Shown: positions 22,402 to 30,670, counted from the first letter of the stretch. The stretch: 64,000 nt of DNA from Nocardia ninae NBRC 108245 (GCF_007990755.1 NZ_BJXA01000009.1:102329-166328), one strand, 5' to 3'. The notes: generated from the sequence alone by a model not told the origin. Made by a program: numbers and translations.

Positions 22402-22599
22402 TCAGTTTTCGATCTCGATGTCGGCATCAAGGGGCAGCGCGACCTTCAGCAGACCCTTGGCGGGGTAGTCGACGGTGGCCAGGACGTAGGAACTCGCGGT
22501 GAAGTCCAGATCACGGATCGTGCCGCGTTTGCGTTTGCTTCCTTCTCCGGTGACCAGGATCTTGTCGCGATGCTCGACGGTGAGGTGTTGTGCTTTCAT
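22402..22599 (-). CDS. Small beta-rich hypothetical protein
   Basis: 65 aa from the ATG at 22599 (ATGA overlap). Basic centre 'GEGSKRKRGTIRDLDF' between beta-type segments. It lies between the RNA-repair genes. Function unknown. Confidence 0.55.
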   Translation of the reverse strand: MKAQHLTVEHRDKILVTGEGSKRKRGTIRDLDFTASSYVLATVDYPAKGLLKVALPLDADIEIEN

Positions 22600-22934
22600 G
22601 CCGCGTCCGCCATCTGCGCCCAAGCGCGTTGTGCCTGAATGATTTCGGTGCGCGAGACGACGAAGCTGCGTTCGCGGGTCATCATGCGGTTGGTCAGCAC
22701 GACGACCACGCCGCGCTGGGTGACCATCGGGTTGCCCTTCCAGGTGCGATCCACGGCCCCGATGCGTGCGCGGATGATCAGGGCGGCGGTGGCCAGGTCG
22801 GTGCGCTTCCCGGCGTCGCTTTCGCGCAGCTTCAGCAACGTCCGGTCCGGAGAGATCGCGACGGTGGTGTAGCCGGTCGGGCTCACCTTGACCTCCAACG
22901 TGGGGGTGAGGGTCGCGGGCTTGCACGGGGTCAT
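22596..22934 (-). CDS. Hypothetical protein in the RNA-repair block
   Basis: 112 aa from the ATG at 22934, coupled by four-base overlaps on both sides. Beta-rich N-terminus, then basic 'LLKLRESDAGKRTDLATAAL' and 'TNRMMTRERSFVVSRTEI'. No recognised family. The coupling suggests co-expression with Pnkp and the ligase. Confidence 0.55.
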   Translation of the reverse strand: MTPCKPATLTPTLEVKVSPTGYTTVAISPDRTLLKLRESDAGKRTDLATAALIIRARIGAVDRTWKGNPMVTQRGVVVVLTNRMMTRERSFVVSRTEIIQAQRAWAQMADAA

Positions 22935-23353
22935 GACGGGCTCCTGTTCACGAGGGAGGGATGGCCGAGTGAGTGCGCGGCGGTGATCAGCCGGGCAGCC
23001 AGATAGAGGGATTCGTCGGGGGTGAGCCACAGTTCGCGCTCGTCGTCGCCGAGGGAGACCATGCGCGGTTCGTGGCAGGCGATGACGCTGTGGCGGTCGG
23101 CGACCGGCCATTCCACGTAGCCGGGGGTGATGGTCGCCTTGTCGGCGGCGTCGGGGAGTTCGACGACCACGACCCGGCTGCGCAAGCGCTCGGCGATGTC
23201 TTCGAGATCGAAGAACCCTTCGAGACGTACTTCGTCGGTCGCGCCGTCGCTGCTCACTCGTGGTGAGGTGGCCCAGTACTGTTCTGCGGCATGGTCTTCG
23301 AACGCGCCCAGCAGTGCTTCGCCGATCTGCTCTTCGGTCAGGAACCCGCTCAT
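22931..23353 (-). CDS. Hypothetical protein in the RNA-repair block
   Basis: 140 aa from the ATG at 23353 (ATGA overlap with the ligase gene). Acidic, mixed alpha/beta ('VVVVELPDAADKATITPG', 'ADRHSVIACHEPRMVSLGDDERELWL'). No catalytic motif recognised. Immediately downstream of the RNA ligase gene. Confidence 0.55.
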   Translation of the reverse strand: MSGFLTEEQIGEALLGAFEDHAAEQYWATSPRVSSDGATDEVRLEGFFDLEDIAERLRSRVVVVELPDAADKATITPGYVEWPVADRHSVIACHEPRMVSLGDDERELWLTPDESLYLAARLITAAHSLGHPSLVNRSPS

Positions 23354-24666
23354 GCGGCGTCCGCGAGTTCGGTTGCTGATTCCACGGATTCGATGTCGGC
23401 GACACCTGCGTCGAGTTCGCCGGTTTCGTGGCGCAGGAACGCGGGGGACTTGGCCTTGAGCAGGGTCGGTTTGAGGCCGTCGCGGCGGATCACGACGCCT
23501 TCGTCGACGAGGTCGCGGTTGCCGAATTCCATCGGGATCGCCTGCACGTGTCCGGCGTCGAAGTAGCGGATATCCATCCACTCGTCGACGGCGAAGTCAC
23601 CGGCCTTGCCGCGCCACAGGACCGGGACCGGGTTCAGGCCGATGGTGTGGCAGAACTCGACGAGCTGATCCCAGCTCAGATCGGTCTGGTAGCCCTGGGC
23701 GTTGATCCGGGTGACCCGGTAGACCCACAGCTCGGCCATGTTGGCGGGGATGTCGTAGGTGTAGCCGCGCTGGATCGGGGTGCCGTCCGGGTTCCAGCCG
23801 ATCAACTCGCCGTAGACCATGAATCCCTCGGGCAGCAAGCCATCGAGCAACCGGCCGTGCCGAGTCCACAGGTCCACACCATCGACGGCGGCGTAGTGAT
23901 GGTTCTGGCTCGGGTCGCCTGCGTCCTTGATCACGCGCCGCGACCCGTAGGCGGGGGCGTATTCGTAGGTCTGGATCGGGACGCCTGTGCGTTCGGCGAT
24001 CCAGTGCCCGAGGCGGGCCAGCCGCGTGCGGGGCTTGGGCAGCCGGGTGGGGACCATACCGACACGGATGGAGGTGCCGTGGACCTTCTGGCTGACGATG
24101 ATCTCTTCGTGGTCGCCGATCAGGTCGCGGTTCCTCCACCAGTTCGCGGTGTCCACGTGCTCCGGGAAATGCCTGGCGGCAACGCGGGTCTGCTTGGGCC
24201 GCTGCATGTTCGGTGCGCGGCCTTCACGGACAGGGATGGTGTACTTGCGGCAGATCTCGACGCCGCCGAAGTGATCGAAGACATCGCCTTCACGCAGCAG
24301 CGTCGGATCGAGGCCCAGACCGGTCAGCGAGTTCAGCGGCATCACCAACGCGTCTGAGCGGTGCCCTGCGAACTTGATCGCCTTGACACGGGCGTTGAGT
24401 TCGAAGTATCCGGCTTGCAGAGGGTCGGCGTTGTAGTGCGCTTCACGAAACAGGTTGTTGGCGTGGGCGTACGCCTCTGACAGCTGTACTTCGGTCGGGA
24501 AGAACAGTGCCAGCTCACCGACTTCGTATTGGTCCTTGGAGACGATGGCTTGGCGTCCGTAGATCGGGACACCGACGATGCGGTCACGGCCTTTCAGGGC
24601 CACGGTGGCGGGAATGCGCACGACGATAGCGGCGTATTCCGGGTTTTTGGGTCGCGGGATATGCAC
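23350..24666 (-). CDS. RNA ligase, Rnl5-like (two-domain nucleotidyltransferase)
   Basis: 438 aa from the GTG at 24666. The N-terminal about 180 residues form a beta-rich module as in the Rnl5 (Naegleria) group. The nucleotidyltransferase motifs follow in order: motif I 'SQKVHGTS' with adenylated Lys194, motif III 'GFMVYGELIGW', motif IV 'DEGVVIRR', motif V 'LLKAKSPAFL'. It should seal 3'-OH/5'-phosphate RNA ends using ATP. With the Pnkp-like enzyme two genes downstream it probably reverses RNA or tRNA cleavage by host defence ribonucleases. Confidence 0.8.
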   Translation of the reverse strand: MHIPRPKNPEYAAIVVRIPATVALKGRDRIVGVPIYGRQAIVSKDQYEVGELALFFPTEVQLSEAYAHANNLFREAHYNADPLQAGYFELNARVKAIKFAGHRSDALVMPLNSLTGLGLDPTLLREGDVFDHFGGVEICRKYTIPVREGRAPNMQRPKQTRVAARHFPEHVDTANWWRNRDLIGDHEEIIVSQKVHGTSIRVGMVPTRLPKPRTRLARLGHWIAERTGVPIQTYEYAPAYGSRRVIKDAGDPSQNHHYAAVDGVDLWTRHGRLLDGLLPEGFMVYGELIGWNPDGTPIQRGYTYDIPANMAELWVYRVTRINAQGYQTDLSWDQLVEFCHTIGLNPVPVLWRGKAGDFAVDEWMDIRYFDAGHVQAIPMEFGNRDLVDEGVVIRRDGLKPTLLKAKSPAFLRHETGELDAGVADIESVESATELADAA

Positions 24667-24703
24667 GATAGTTCCTATGAAATTGTTTGCGGGAGTGAAG
24701 ATT

Positions 24704-24871
24704 TCAGAGGGGTATCGCGCAGATGATTCCCGCGCAGAACATCGCGATGGAGGCGCTGACCTGGAGCCGTAATCGGGCTGCGGTGAGCGTGCGATGGTAT
24801 CGGGTGTAGTCGGCGACGGCGTGGCTAGGCAGCAGCATCGCGAGACAGGTGAGGATCAGCCAGAACAGCAT
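24704..24871 (-). CDS. 55-aa peptide with two membrane helices
   Basis: Starts at the ATG at 24871 with AGGGAA nine bases upstream and ends in TGA at 24704. Two hydrophobic stretches ('LFWLILTCLAMLLP' and 'ASIAMFCAGIICAIPL') flank a basic loop 'RYHRTLTAARLRL'. It fills an otherwise empty 220-base gap. Likely inner-membrane; role unknown. Confidence 0.5.
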   Translation of the reverse strand: MLFWLILTCLAMLLPSHAVADYTRYHRTLTAARLRLQVSASIAMFCAGIICAIPL

Positions 24872-24890
24872 GGGCGGTTCCCTGTGGGAG

Positions 24891-25301
24891 TCAGGCGGCG
24901 AGGTTGTGTTCCTGGACGCACCGACGAATTCTGGCTTCGGACATACGGTTTTCGGCCAACATCTGATCAGCGATGGACGCGTTCAGGTACAGCCGGGCGA
25001 AGACATCTCGGGGTACATGAATGACGGGATAGAGCGGTCGCGGCGGCGCGCTGGTGCGCTTGGCTTTCTTGCGGATCTTGTCGAGTTCGGTGACTGCTTT
25101 GCGGCAGGTGTCGCAGTTCTCGCCACGTCTGCGGTGGCGGCCCCACATCGCTTCGGTGCCACAGACTGGCGGAGACTTGGGATTCGGGTTCTTGTGTTGC
25201 GCCTCGGCGGCAAGGCATTCCGTGCATGCTGGCTCTTTGCGCCTGCGGTGCCGGTTGTATCCGGTGCGGGTGCCGCGCCGATCGGCGCAGGCAGCGTTCA
25301 T
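24891..25301 (-). CDS. Zinc-finger-repeat protein of actinophage type
   Basis: 136 aa from the ATG at 25301. Two related Cys units, 'C...GTRTGYNRHRRRKEPACTEC' (split around residues 5-29) and 'CGTEAMWGRHRRRGENCDTC', have the CGT-x-x-x-x-RHRRR-x-x-x-CxxC layout seen in many actinophage DNA-binding proteins. The C-terminal half is helical and may contain an HTH-like 'ADQMLAENRMSEARIRRCV'. A transcriptional role is plausible. Confidence 0.6.
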   Translation of the reverse strand: MNAACADRRGTRTGYNRHRRRKEPACTECLAAEAQHKNPNPKSPPVCGTEAMWGRHRRRGENCDTCRKAVTELDKIRKKAKRTSAPPRPLYPVIHVPRDVFARLYLNASIADQMLAENRMSEARIRRCVQEHNLAA

Positions 25302-25651
25302 GCCACGCCAGCGCGTTCAAGGGGCGGATCGAAGCTTTCGACAATGCGGCGGGCGCGGGTCAGATAGGTTTCGCCGTTGATCGTTTTGCCTTCCCACGAC
25401 AGGACGACTGCGATTCCTGCCTCCACCGTGTGCGGTCCGTCGAGATCAGCGGTGGTGTGGACGTTCTCCCACGAGCAGGGACGCGTGCCGCCTGGCTCTG
25501 TGCCGCACCACAGTTCACCAGTGTTGGGATTGTGGAACACTCCGCCGATGAACTGGCCGCGATCGGATTCGAAACTGCACTCGGCGATGAGGCGAACGTC
25601 GCCGAAGCGGGCGGGATCGCGGCTCTCGAGTTGGATGATCTTGTCGGGCAT
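25298..25651 (-). CDS. Hypothetical protein
   Basis: 117 aa from the ATG at 25651, overlapping the next start by four bases. Beta-rich, with two Cys in 'GELWCGTEPGGTRPCSWENV' and a C-terminal 'WEGKTINGETYLTRARRIVESF'. Not recognised. Confidence 0.6.
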   Translation of the reverse strand: MPDKIIQLESRDPARFGDVRLIAECSFESDRGQFIGGVFHNPNTGELWCGTEPGGTRPCSWENVHTTADLDGPHTVEAGIAVVLSWEGKTINGETYLTRARRIVESFDPPLERAGVA

Positions 25652-25715
25652 GAAACGAACCTAACAGGCGGTAATGCCCGAAACCAAGCAAAATGGCAGT
25701 TCAGAGGCATGTGAT

Positions 25716-26312
25716 CTACGACACAGCTGCTAACTGATGTAGAGCGTCGAGCCCGACCCACTCCTGTCCGCACGCCAGACACGAGCACGAAGGCCGGTCC
25801 GTGGCCTGCAGCGCATCCTTCCGTACCCGATCCCCCACATCATCCCGCGTAAACACCTGTGCTACAAGACATTCCGGGCACCTGCCACGGATTCCGAACG
25901 TGCGCCGAGCGTTCAGCAGGGTCTCCGCGTCGGCGACCCAGCCATCTACCGTCGTGGCCATGGCCTCGATCGCCGCCGTGTCTTGCGGACGCCACCGCGC
26001 CGGGCTGCCCAACCCGAACACCGCATCCTGCGACACTTCTCCCCCGCACCATTGCCCCACCTGCTGCTCGACCGAGCGCAACCAGTCCAACACGTCCAGG
26101 CGGAGCGGCGGCACGGACTTGGCGACCGAGCGTCTGCGAATACCGTTGTCGTGCTGCAACATTGGATGCTCGGCCATCTCATCCCATAGGCTCGGCCGCC
26201 GCGCGGTAAAGGTGTCGTTCACCCGCAGGAAGCGCGGGCTCGCCAGCTGATCGATCGCGTCGGCCAGGCGGGCGACCGCCAACCGGAACCGTAGTTCAAC
26301 GACATCGCCCAT
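25716..26312 (-). CDS. Phage protein with C-terminal zinc ribbon (DUF7341-like)
   Basis: 198 aa from the ATG at 26312, with the 13-bp element 12 bases upstream. Helical body, then a C-terminal zinc-ribbon 'RCPECL...CSCLACGQEW' (two CxxC units about 35 residues apart). The layout matches a family of actinophage proteins of unknown function. Confidence 0.6.
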   Translation of the reverse strand: MGDVVELRFRLAVARLADAIDQLASPRFLRVNDTFTARRPSLWDEMAEHPMLQHDNGIRRRSVAKSVPPLRLDVLDWLRSVEQQVGQWCGGEVSQDAVFGLGSPARWRPQDTAAIEAMATTVDGWVADAETLLNARRTFGIRGRCPECLVAQVFTRDDVGDRVRKDALQATDRPSCSCLACGQEWVGLDALHQLAAVS

Positions 26313-26324
26313 TCTGGCACCTCA

Positions 26325-26337
26325 CTATTCAGTTGTG
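26325..26337 (-). promoter_or_regulatory. Start-associated element CACAACTGAATAG, copy 2
   Basis: Exact 13/13 copy, followed by TGAGGTGCC and the ATG at 26312. Confidence 0.6.
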
Positions 26338-26423
26338 TGGCCAGCATATCTACCGCGCTCATCCGAGACGAGATCAATCGCCGGTATACGTCTCCGGTGC
26401 GTGGTCGTACAAAGGGATCGATA

Positions 26424-26975
26424 CTACAATTCCTCGGTGTCGGGGCTGTCGCCGGTATCGGGTTCAGAGAATTGTTCACCGAACATGCTCGTCAGTTCGG
26501 CAGCCGATGGAGTTGCCACCGTAAACTGCGAAACCCAGTTTCGCTCCCGATAGATCAACCGGCGCAGCTTGGTGTAATCAAAGCGAGCCCACGTCAGCTC
26601 TGCCACAGAACTATGACTGGCGACACCCCACAAGCCTCCCGACCTTGCATACTCAGCGAACGCATCCGCCAGGCGGGCCACCGCCGATCCGATATCCGGA
26701 TGGCCGACTGACCGATTGATCGCGTCCTTCAAAGGCGTGGTGACACATTCCTCCAGGCAGTAAATTCCCAGATCGTTCAACATCGTCATGCCGTCTGTAT
26801 CATCCTCGGTCTCGACGTTGAACGGCTGCATCCACTCTCGCCTGGTCGAGATCATAAAGGCGGCTCGCAGAATATCCACCCCCGGATGATCTTTCGGGAT
26901 TCGGCCGCTCATCGCGGAGACCAAATCTCGGGTGGTCGGGATCGACGCGCGGCCAACCCGGACATTGTGCGTCAT
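26424..26975 (-). CDS. Hypothetical protein
   Basis: 183 aa. The ATG at 26975 is preferred over an upstream in-frame start at 27047 because GAGGAAGAAAG lies right before it and the longer version would overlap the upstream gene. The sequence before it (CCGAACGAATGAGGAA) also resembles the repeated element with a one-base deletion. Helical protein with acidic tail. No family recognised. Confidence 0.6.
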   Translation of the reverse strand: MTHNVRVGRASIPTTRDLVSAMSGRIPKDHPGVDILRAAFMISTRREWMQPFNVETEDDTDGMTMLNDLGIYCLEECVTTPLKDAINRSVGHPDIGSAVARLADAFAEYARSGGLWGVASHSSVAELTWARFDYTKLRRLIYRERNWVSQFTVATPSAAELTSMFGEQFSEPDTGDSPDTEEL

Positions 26976-26988
26976 TGCTCTTTCTTCC

Positions 26989-27753
26989 TCATTCGTTCGG
27001 ACTATCTGTTGCGCCACCGGGGATTTGATGAACGCCGATACCGCCAACCGGGTCCTGCGCCCGCAGGAAGGCTCGTCCGTTTGCTTGCACTGCGCCTAAC
27101 ACGTTGTTGTTGGCGACAGGGTCCAGCGTCAGGGCTTGGAGCCACGACAACGCGACGGGGCTGGGTCGTGTGCAGTCAGTGACCCAGTCTGCGGTCTGGA
27201 GACGAGTGTCGCAGTAGTGGAAGGTGGGAATGGTGTCATCGTCGTGCACGTCAGGAAGTGCACACGCGTACAAGATGCCGCGAGGATCGAAGATCATCGC
27301 ACCGATGACCTTCCCGTTCTTGGCCGTGGATGCTCCGAAGAGGGTGGCCAGCCTTATCTCGATGGGGATTTCGGAGGGCCTGGCGAAGGCTTCGATCCCA
27401 CCGCGCCAGCTGAGCCCGATCCCCCATAGATCCGGGTACCTGGCACGGAACTGTCGTGGCAGGTTCAGTAGCGGCAGCCAATCCTCCTGGGCGGCAGGCC
27501 AGCAGAAACGGGAGTACGTGAACTTCCTGGAGTCCGGCGCGTCAGCGGCTACACCCCAGTAGAGGGTGCCGTCCGTAAGCGGATCACTGGGTTCTGCTCT
27601 CGCATGGATGTGGTAGCCGATCATGGTCCACAATGCAGCGCGGACGACAGGTTCTTGCGGAACCGTGACAGGATGGCTCCCGGAATGGCTCACCATTCCT
27701 CTCCGCATAGGCGCTGTCTCGGCCACCTTCTCCGGCCCTTCCGCTTCATTCAC
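26989..27753 (-). CDS. Hypothetical protein
   Basis: 254 aa from the GTG at 27753, which has an AATAGGA site upstream. The ATG at 27786 is possible (265 aa). Trp- and Pro-rich soluble protein with 'IGLSWRGGIEAFARPSEIPIEIRLATLFG' in the centre. No catalytic motif recognised. Confidence 0.55.
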   Translation of the reverse strand: MNEAEGPEKVAETAPMRRGMVSHSGSHPVTVPQEPVVRAALWTMIGYHIHARAEPSDPLTDGTLYWGVAADAPDSRKFTYSRFCWPAAQEDWLPLLNLPRQFRARYPDLWGIGLSWRGGIEAFARPSEIPIEIRLATLFGASTAKNGKVIGAMIFDPRGILYACALPDVHDDDTIPTFHYCDTRLQTADWVTDCTRPSPVALSWLQALTLDPVANNNVLGAVQANGRAFLRAQDPVGGIGVHQIPGGATDSPNE

Positions 27754-27791
27754 TCGGCCATTCCTATTTCCGTATTCATATTCCATTGCGT

Positions 27792-28013
27792 CTAGTTGAC
27801 CAGCCGGATGTCGATCGCTTTGAGCCGGTCGTTCTCGCCATCGGCGATTTCGAACTCGACTCGCTCCTCCGGGCGGAGATACCGGTAGCCATCTTCGTTC
27901 TTCCGGTTGCTCGGTATCTCCGTATAGTGGACGTAGATATCACTTCCGTCGTCGTTGGCGATAAAGCCGAAACCGCGCTCGATGTTGAACCACTTCACTG
28001 AACCTTCAGGCAT
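27792..28013 (-). CDS. Cold-shock domain protein carried by the element
   Basis: 73 aa from the ATG at 28013 with GAGAGG upstream. RNP1-like '[15 protein letters not shown]' and RNP2-like 'DIYVHYTEI' are intact. An insertion '[12 protein letters not shown]' before the last strands distinguishes it from the host copy at 59136. It should bind single-stranded nucleic acid and melt RNA structure. Confidence 0.85.
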   Translation of the reverse strand: MPEGSVKWFNIERGFGFIANDDGSDIYVHYTEIPSNRKNEDGYRYLRPEERVEFEIADGENDRLKAIDIRLVN

Positions 28014-28045
28014 TGGGTGTAGCCCTCTCGCGTCTCACTACTGCT

Positions 28046-28405
28046 CTACCTGTGGCCTCGCGCCTGGGCGGCCCGCAGACCTTCAGAGTTCTCGTCGTAT
28101 TCCTGTTGGATCTTGTCCCAGAGCGGGGTCCATTCAGGTCCGAATTCGTCTCGCAGATACTTCAGTGCTGGGCGTCGACTATCGAGGCCGAAGCTGATCT
28201 GGCCTGGGTCGCCGATTGTCGGACTTCTGTCCCACCATCGGAATGCGGGATGGCCATCGGTCGGATAGCAGATGGAACTGACCCGGATTCCGTCCTCCGC
28301 GTGGCCGACCCACTTGGCCCAGCGCCCGCAGCTCGCACCGGTATGGAACAGCCAAGTGACTCCGTCGCCACGGGAAACGATCATCGTTCTGCCTCTAGGT
28401 CCCAT
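28046..28405 (-). CDS. Hypothetical protein
   Basis: 119 aa from the ATG at 28405, which has AGGAG eight bases upstream. A GTG at 28450 in the same frame is less well placed. Trp-rich N-half and a helical, charged C-half. Function unknown. Confidence 0.55.
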   Translation of the reverse strand: MGPRGRTMIVSRGDGVTWLFHTGASCGRWAKWVGHAEDGIRVSSICYPTDGHPAFRWWDRSPTIGDPGQISFGLDSRRPALKYLRDEFGPEWTPLWDKIQQEYDENSEGLRAAQARGHR

Positions 28406-28439
28406 GGCGGCGGAGTCTCCTGGGGGCCGTATCGGAACG

Positions 28440-28805
28440 TCATCTTGCACCGTCCTCGTCGTCGTCGGTCAGCGCCGCCGCGCCATTCGCCTTCAGTTCC
28501 TCCACACCTTCGGCCAACTGCAGTGCGCTGATGTTTTCGCCGAGCCGCTGGTCAAGGTCGTCGTTCGACGTGCCGGGAACCGCTTCGGACGGTGAAACTG
28601 CTGCGGCAGTGCCGAATTCGGCGTATGGCACTAGCGACGGCCGCGTGACGCGACCAGATGTGAGATTGCGGATCGCGAGCAGCCGCCTGCGCACGGCCGC
28701 CCCCGTTCTGCGCAGATAGCTCTGCCGGACGACGCGACGGTCGAACGGGGGGTTGAACACGCGAGACCCGAAATAGAAATCCATTACTCCCCAATCCTCG
28801 GTCAT
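28440..28805 (-). CDS. Hypothetical basic protein with acidic tail
   Basis: 121 aa from the ATG at 28805. The sequence just upstream, CCACAACGAATTTC, matches the 13-bp element with one base deleted. Arg-rich 'RRVVRQSYLRRTGAAVRRRLL' in the first half, acidic 'ALTDDDEDG' at the end. Possibly nucleic-acid binding; not recognised. Confidence 0.5.
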   Translation of the reverse strand: MTEDWGVMDFYFGSRVFNPPFDRRVVRQSYLRRTGAAVRRRLLAIRNLTSGRVTRPSLVPYAEFGTAAAVSPSEAVPGTSNDDLDQRLGENISALQLAEGVEELKANGAAALTDDDEDGAR

Positions 28806-28841
28806 TGAAATTCGTTGTGGTTGCGGGTATTTGACGGCCGT

Positions 28842-29357
28842 TCACGTTGCGGTCGAATGGGCCACGGATCGTGGGCGCATCAGCGTCCGGACAATCTGCT
28901 CGGCCTCGACCGGCGGTAGGCGGAACCGGTGCAGCATTGATGTCGTAATCCATCCCCGCGCAGGGCAAGCGCGGGCAAACAGCATCGTGCGGGCGTGGAG
29001 AGCCTCGACCAGCATCGCCGTCGCGCTGATCAATGCGTCCTGGTCCTGTTGCGCTACTGCGGATCTCACGAGGCTCTTAGCGACGGAGACCGTGGCGACA
29101 GCATCGGCGATTTCGGCGTCGGAGACCGCGCATTTATCGTCGGAGGCCACGATGACGGACGGGTCGTCGAGTTGCTGGGCGCGCTGCCTCAGCACGCATT
29201 CTGCGAAAGTGCAGCGGGCGTGAAGATCAAGGATCATCGTCGCCATCGCCTGCCCGACTGGCCCCGGATCGAAGATGCAGCAGGCCAGGAGAGCGTGGTC
29301 GACACTCACGTGCACTGTGGGCGAGAAGGGACCCGTTGCGCTGTCCATGACATCCAT
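28842..29357 (-). CDS. Hypothetical helical protein
   Basis: 171 aa from the ATG at 29357. Predominantly helical and Ala-rich, with several Cys (CC, C, C) in the first half and 'FARACPARGWITTSML' near the end. No known motif. Confidence 0.55.
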   Translation of the reverse strand: MDVMDSATGPFSPTVHVSVDHALLACCIFDPGPVGQAMATMILDLHARCTFAECVLRQRAQQLDDPSVIVASDDKCAVSDAEIADAVATVSVAKSLVRSAVAQQDQDALISATAMLVEALHARTMLFARACPARGWITTSMLHRFRLPPVEAEQIVRTLMRPRSVAHSTAT

Positions 29358-29360
29358 TGG

Positions 29361-29615
29361 TCAGCCCGCCATCCTCGACAGCTCGCGCCGGTCGTCCCTC
29401 CACGGAGGGAAGATCGGCAGCTCCAGCGTTGGCGGGTTTGGGTCGGCGACGATGCGCCGAGCAAGTTGCGGCTTCACGCGGCCAACCTCGTTCAGCTCGC
29501 GCTCGGCGCAGCGCGCCAGTTTGCGCGCGTCACGACGCTCCAGGAGCCACAATCCGAGGAAGAAGCAGCCGATGAAAGTGGCCGTGATCGCGAGACTGAT
29601 CGCCGCGACGATCAC
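29361..29615 (-). CDS. Small single-pass membrane protein
   Basis: 84 aa from the GTG at 29615 (GTGA overlap with the upstream gene). One N-terminal membrane helix ('AAISLAITATFIGCFFLGLWLL') followed by a basic cytoplasmic tail. Function unknown. Confidence 0.55.
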   Translation of the reverse strand: MIVAAISLAITATFIGCFFLGLWLLERRDARKLARCAERELNEVGRVKPQLARRIVADPNPPTLELPIFPPWRDDRRELSRMAG

Positions 29616-30115
29616 GACGGCCCCATCGTGGTGAATGTGTGCCGGATGCCGTCGACAAGGTCGCGGAATAGCGGGATCTCATCCTTCACCGGTGGGTCGA
29701 TCCAGATGTGCCGAGGGTCGCCGGGCATGGGCAGCGATATCCGCAGCCCGAGGAACGCGGTGACCTTGTGCACAAGCAGTACGGCGCTGAAGGCGAGTTC
29801 CCGCTGCAGCCCTGCGTCCTCGGGCGCGGCGGTAGCGAGGAACTGCCAGCGGCGGTCGTGCCCGCAGGCATCGGTCACGGAGACATGAGAGATGACCGGT
29901 GCGCGAATGTCCAACTGCAGCAGGCGTGTTCGCATCAGTGTGCCGATGGACTTGGGCATGCTCACGACCCGGATACCGCTTTCGGGTCCAGCGTGCATGT
30001 ACAGGGTTCCCAGATAGGGATCGAGCTGTGCGTTGAGCCCGAATTCTTCGGCGTACTGGTCGCATCGCTGTTCTGCGGCAATCGAGGATAGGGAGTGTGT
30101 TGTGTTGGTGCCCAT
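29612..30115 (-). CDS. Hypothetical protein
   Basis: 167 aa if the ATG at 30115 is used. The binding site is weak, and a longer version to 30202 is also open. Mixed alpha/beta with 'LYMHAGPESGIRVVSMPKSI' and 'AFLGLRISLPMPGDPRHIWIDPP'. Its first about 50 codons overlap the 3' end of the next frame upstream (see 29962). Confidence 0.55.
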   Translation of the reverse strand: MGTNTTHSLSSIAAEQRCDQYAEEFGLNAQLDPYLGTLYMHAGPESGIRVVSMPKSIGTLMRTRLLQLDIRAPVISHVSVTDACGHDRRWQFLATAAPEDAGLQRELAFSAVLLVHKVTAFLGLRISLPMPGDPRHIWIDPPVKDEIPLFRDLVDGIRHTFTTMGPS

Positions 30116-30333
30116 AGGAACTCGCAATTCAATCGCTCGTACTTGAGTTGGCCGTCGTCGACTACGAAGACCTTGAGTGCTGGGGAGTGGCTGTTCTTCC
30201 ACGCGTCAACAAAGCCGCGTGCTGCTGTTTCGCACGCACAGCGGTCGATGACCAAGTCGCCTGTCTCGCTCACGTAGACCAGCCGGATATGGACATCCGG
30301 CTCATCCGGTCGCGGGCTGCGTCGCGGCGACAT
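29962..30333 (-). CDS. Hypothetical protein, long overlap with the downstream gene
   Basis: About 123 aa from the ATG at 30333 (GTG at 30342 also possible). The N-terminal part 'VHIRLVYVSETGDLVIDRCACETAARGF' and 'ALKVFVVDDGQLKYERLN' looks like a genuine small alpha/beta protein. After about residue 75 the frame overlaps the gene at 29612 and becomes Ser/Thr/Pro-rich. Either a real overlap or a frame disruption near 30115. Confidence 0.4.
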   Translation of the reverse strand: MSPRRSPRPDEPDVHIRLVYVSETGDLVIDRCACETAARGFVDAWKNSHSPALKVFVVDDGQLKYERLNCEFLWAPTQHTPYPRLPQNSDATSTPKNSGSTHSSIPIWEPCTCTLDPKAVSGS

Positions 30334-30376
30334 ACAGATCACCCGGCGCGCATCGCCCAGTTGATAGACATGGCGC

Positions 30377-30670
30377 TCACCGCTGAGGGAACAGCCGGAG
30401 TCCGCATCGCCTGGGCTGCAGCGGAGGCGGCCACGGCTGCTCCTGGATCACGAGACCAACCGTTTCCAGAACGGTGAGCCCAATGCTCTCGGTGAGCGCC
30501 CTGACTGTTTCTACAGCTTCAGCCGCCTTCATAGCATCGGCGGCCTGCGTGACCGTCAGCGTCCGGCCCGGCAAGAAGGAAACGACCCAGCCCCCGTCGC
30601 CTACCGACTTCGCCTGATGCTCGGTCTTGTCGCTGGTCATCATCGGCTGTCCTAATACATGTTCTGACAT
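30377..30670 (-). CDS. Small hypothetical protein
   Basis: 97 aa from the ATG at 30670, the first gene after the minus-strand promoter at 30731-30759. Helical centre 'AADAMKAAEAVETVRALTESIG' and a Pro/Arg-rich tail. Function unknown. Confidence 0.5.
   Translation of the reverse strand: MSEHVLGQPMMTSDKTEHQAKSVGDGGWVVSFLPGRTLTVTQAADAMKAAEAVETVRALTESIGLTVLETVGLVIQEQPWPPPLQPRRCGLRLFPQR

Noticed and set aside
22396-22410. AACTGAACAATG before the Pnkp-like gene as a further copy of the 13-bp element
   Set aside because: Only about seven bases match and they encode the end of the adjacent gene; likely chance.
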